Assembly (NCBI GenBank): GCA_018970825.1
Contig: JAGWVP010000085.1
Location: 1-9,417, forward strand
Source: a bacterium
GTDB lineage: Bacteria; Desulfobacterota; Binatia; UBA12015
DNA length: 9,417 nucleotides
Direction of reading: 5' to 3'
Under the pieces are notes generated by a model. That model did no database searches. It saw only the letters and a program-made list of their open reading frames with translations, and was not told where the DNA came from. Positions 7,713 through 9,417 of the stretch are shown one piece after another (within the stretch, counting starts at the first letter, position 1; every line of letters starts with the position of its first letter). A program made the position numbers and the translations under genes.

Positions 7713-7731
7713 GCCGCGCGGAGCGCGCGGC
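7713..7731 (-). terminator. Hairpin after lptG, possible bidirectional terminator
   Basis: A perfect 8-bp stem, GCCGCGCG (7713-7720) with CGCGCGGC (7724-7731), has a 3-base loop. It directly abuts the lptG stop codon (7732-7734 on the minus strand). Being symmetrical, it could act on either strand, stopping lptFG transcription or backing up the rpsI terminator. Neither side has a long T-run. Confidence 0.5.
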
Positions 7732-8823
7732 TCAGTCGGAGCCGAGGAAGAAGATCGCGCCGATCGCGGCGAAGATCAGGTTCGGGCTCCAGGCCGCGAC
7801 CGCGGGCGGCAGGACGCCGCTCTTGCCGAGGCTCGTCGCGAAGGCCAGCACGACCCAGAAGCTGAAGCCGACGACGAGCGCGGTGCCCACGTTCGCCGCC
7901 ACGCCGGCCTGACGACTCCGCCGGACGGCGAGCGGCAGGGCGATCATCGCCATGACGAGGCTCACGAAGGGCACCGAGAGCTTCAGCATGAGGCCGACGC
8001 GGGAGTCGGTCGTGTCGATGCCCTTCTTCTCGAGGTCGGCGATCTCCCGCCGCAGTTCGCGGTAGCTCAGTTCCTCGGGCTCGCGGTAGGCGGCGCCGAG
8101 GTCCTCCGGAGTCTCGACGAGTCCCAGGTCGTCGGGCGGGAGAGGCTTCGTCTCGAGGTCGCCCGTCGGTCCGAACAGGACCTCGACCGCGTCGGTCGCG
8201 ACCCATCGCTCGCCCGTCCACTTCGCGAGCGGCGCGGTGACGATGCGCCGCAGGTGGAAATCGTCGTCGAACTCGTAGCGACGCAGGCCGTGGACCCGGT
8301 CCTGCTTCGCGTCGAAGCGGTCGATGTTCGTGAAGGCGCGCAGGCCGTGGTACCAGATCTCGAACTCGTTGAAGTGGGAACGGACCTGCTTCTTGCGGAT
8401 CTTCACCCGCTCGACCTGGTGGGCACGGAGCGCCGTGGCGGGCACCACCCACTCGTTCCACGCGAGCATGAGGACCGAGATCGCGAGGCAGGCCCCGAGG
8501 ACGGGGGCCGCGATCTGCGCGAGGCTGATGCCGCAGGCGCGCATCGCCATGAGCTCGTTGCGTCGAGCGAGCGCCCCGAGCCCGAGCAGCGTCGCCGCGA
8601 GCACCGCGACCGGCATGATCTCGGTCAGGATCCGGGGGATCTTGAGAAGGAAGTAGAGCAGGATGAGCCCGACGCTCGCGCCGTGGGAGAGGAAGCTCGC
8701 GAACCGCTCGAAGAAGTCGACGCAGAGGTAGATCGCGATGAAACCCGCGAGGCAGAGCAGGAGCGACCGGCCGAACTCGGCCAGCAGGTAGCCCGAGACC
8801 GTCGGGAGCCAGCGGATCCTCAC
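7732..8823 (-). CDS. lptG: LPS export ABC transporter permease LptG
   Basis: LptG pairs with LptF in the inner membrane. With the ATPase LptB they extract lipopolysaccharide from the membrane and pass it to LptC and the periplasmic bridge. The 363-residue protein has the YjgP/YjgQ-family layout: three N-terminal membrane segments (about 19-36, 55-82, 98-121), a periplasmic beta-rich domain (about 122-270), and three C-terminal segments (about 278-300, 305-330, 340-361). The family-typical cytoplasmic stretch RRNELMAMRACGIS (87-100) contains the coupling-helix region that contacts LptB. The start is GTG (8823-8821), overlapping the lptF stop by 4 bases (GTGA), which implies translational coupling. 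Assignment as LptG rather than LptF rests on the N-terminus and gene order; the two paralogues are similar. Confidence 0.9.
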   Translation of the reverse strand: MRIRWLPTVSGYLLAEFGRSLLLCLAGFIAIYLCVDFFERFASFLSHGASVGLILLYFLLKIPRILTEIMPVAVLAATLLGLGALARRNELMAMRACGISLAQIAAPVLGACLAISVLMLAWNEWVVPATALRAHQVERVKIRKKQVRSHFNEFEIWYHGLRAFTNIDRFDAKQDRVHGLRRYEFDDDFHLRRIVTAPLAKWTGERWVATDAVEVLFGPTGDLETKPLPPDDLGLVETPEDLGAAYREPEELSYRELRREIADLEKKGIDTTDSRVGLMLKLSVPFVSLVMAMIALPLAVRRSRQAGVAANVGTALVVGFSFWVVLAFATSLGKSGVLPPAVAAWSPNLIFAAIGAIFFLGSD

Positions 8824-9417
8824 GGGCCCGCCACCGCCCCCGGGCTCGCCATCCGTTCGCGCAGCGAGGCGAGGAATTCGCCGACGCGCGTCTCGAATCC
8901 GAGGGGTCGCTCGCGGGCCGCGCGGCGGAAGAGGACGATTCCGAGCAGCCCGAGCACGATGTTCGGCGTCCAGAGAGCGATGCCCACGGGAGCCCGTCCC
9001 TGGGTCGCGAGCGTCTCCGCGGCCGAGAGCAGCACGTAGTAGAGAAGGATGATGCCCAGCGAGAGCGCGAGTCCTCGCGAGCGGACGGCGCGCACGGGCT
9101 GGAGGCCGAGCGGGATCGCGAGCAGCGTGAAGACGAGCGACGCGAAGGGAACCGAGAACCGGCGCATGAGCTCGACGCGCTCCTTGCGGCTCTTGCCCCC
9201 CGCCGCGTCGAGCTTGCGGATGCGGTCGCCGAGTTCGGGAAGCGTCATCTCCGCCGGGTCCTTCTCGCTCCGGTCGAGCTGGCCGAGCGCCTCCACGAGG
9301 TCGAGGGAGACGTCGTAGCTGCCGAAGTCGGTCTTGTGGAAGTTCGTGTCGCCGTCGGCGTTCGTGAAGATCGTCCCCTCGAAGAGCCGCAAGTCGAGCG
9401 TGCGTGCGTCCTCGTCG
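8820..9417 (-). CDS. lptF: LPS export ABC transporter permease LptF (5' end outside the window)
   Basis: This is the C-terminal part, 198 codons, of the second Lpt membrane subunit. The frame stays open to the window edge, reading DEDARTLDLRLFEG at its visible start, so the N-terminal membrane segments and start codon lie beyond 9417. What is visible is the end of the periplasmic domain (FEGTIF, FGSYDVSLDL), then a linker rich in charged residues, then three membrane segments starting at FSVPFASLVFTLLAIPLGL. This last motif is shared with LptG (LSVPFVSLVMAMIALPLAV). The stop TGA (8822-8820) overlaps the lptG GTG. It lies upstream of lptG in one operon transcribed towards rpsI. The TTG at 9392 should not be taken as its start. 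Confidence 0.88.
   Translation of the reverse strand, partial: DEDARTLDLRLFEGTIFTNADGDTNFHKTDFGSYDVSLDLVEALGQLDRSEKDPAEMTLPELGDRIRKLDAAGGKSRKERVELMRRFSVPFASLVFTLLAIPLGLQPVRAVRSRGLALSLGIILLYYVLLSAAETLATQGRAPVGIALWTPNIVLGLLGIVLFRRAARERPLGFETRVGEFLASLRERMASPGAVAGP

Noticed and set aside
7709..7912. Small plus-strand frame of 67 codons after rpsI
   Set aside because: It starts inside the terminator hairpin and is antisense to the conserved C-terminal membrane segments of lptG. It has no ribosome binding site and no recognisable product.
8254..9039. Plus-strand frame opposite lptG/lptF
   Set aside because: It is a low-complexity shadow (Glu/Asp/Arg-rich) opposite two membrane-protein genes with clear family motifs, and it spans the lptF/lptG junction.

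Overview
The window is an ordinary-looking chromosomal housekeeping segment from a G+C-rich Gram-negative bacterium. Third codon positions are overwhelmingly G or C, and long spurious open frames occur on both strands. The presence of lptF/lptG shows an outer membrane with lipopolysaccharide. The gene order tRNA-Leu, tig, clpP, clpX, lon, hup, and the style of the Lon and ClpP N-termini, resemble the old 'Deltaproteobacteria' (Myxococcota, Desulfobacterota and relatives). That placement is inferred from memory of these families, not from a search.

Layout. (1) 65-144: tRNA-Leu(UAG), followed by a strong hairpin. (2) 329-6028, plus strand: a protein quality-control cluster. It holds trigger factor (tig), the ClpP peptidase, its unfoldase ClpX, and the Lon protease. 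clpP, clpX and lon are tightly packed (gaps of 8 and 11 bases) and look co-transcribed. A GC-rich stem-loop overlaps the lon stop codon. (3) 6245-6517: an HU-type DNA-binding protein with its own leader. (4) 6554-6757: tRNA-Val(UAC) and tRNA-Asp(GUC). (5) 6830-7678: rplM-rpsI, the classic L13-S9 ribosomal protein pair, behind a structured leader. (6) 7679-7731: two hairpins between convergent transcription units. (7) 7732-9417, minus strand: lptF (its 5' part lies beyond the window) and lptG, overlapping by 4 bases. They encode the membrane subunits of the LPS-export ABC transporter.

How the genes work together. Trigger factor meets nascent chains at the ribosome, ClpXP and Lon remove damaged or regulatory proteins, HU compacts DNA, and L13/S9 and the tRNAs serve translation. 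LptF/LptG extract LPS from the inner membrane.

I read both strands for mobile elements, CRISPR arrays, phage or defence genes and unfamiliar coding regions and found none. I do not see a previously undescribed system here. The points most worth a second look are a trigger factor whose prolyl-isomerase pocket seems to have lost its usual aromatic residues, a TTG start for clpP, a structured rplM leader, and paired hairpins at gene ends.
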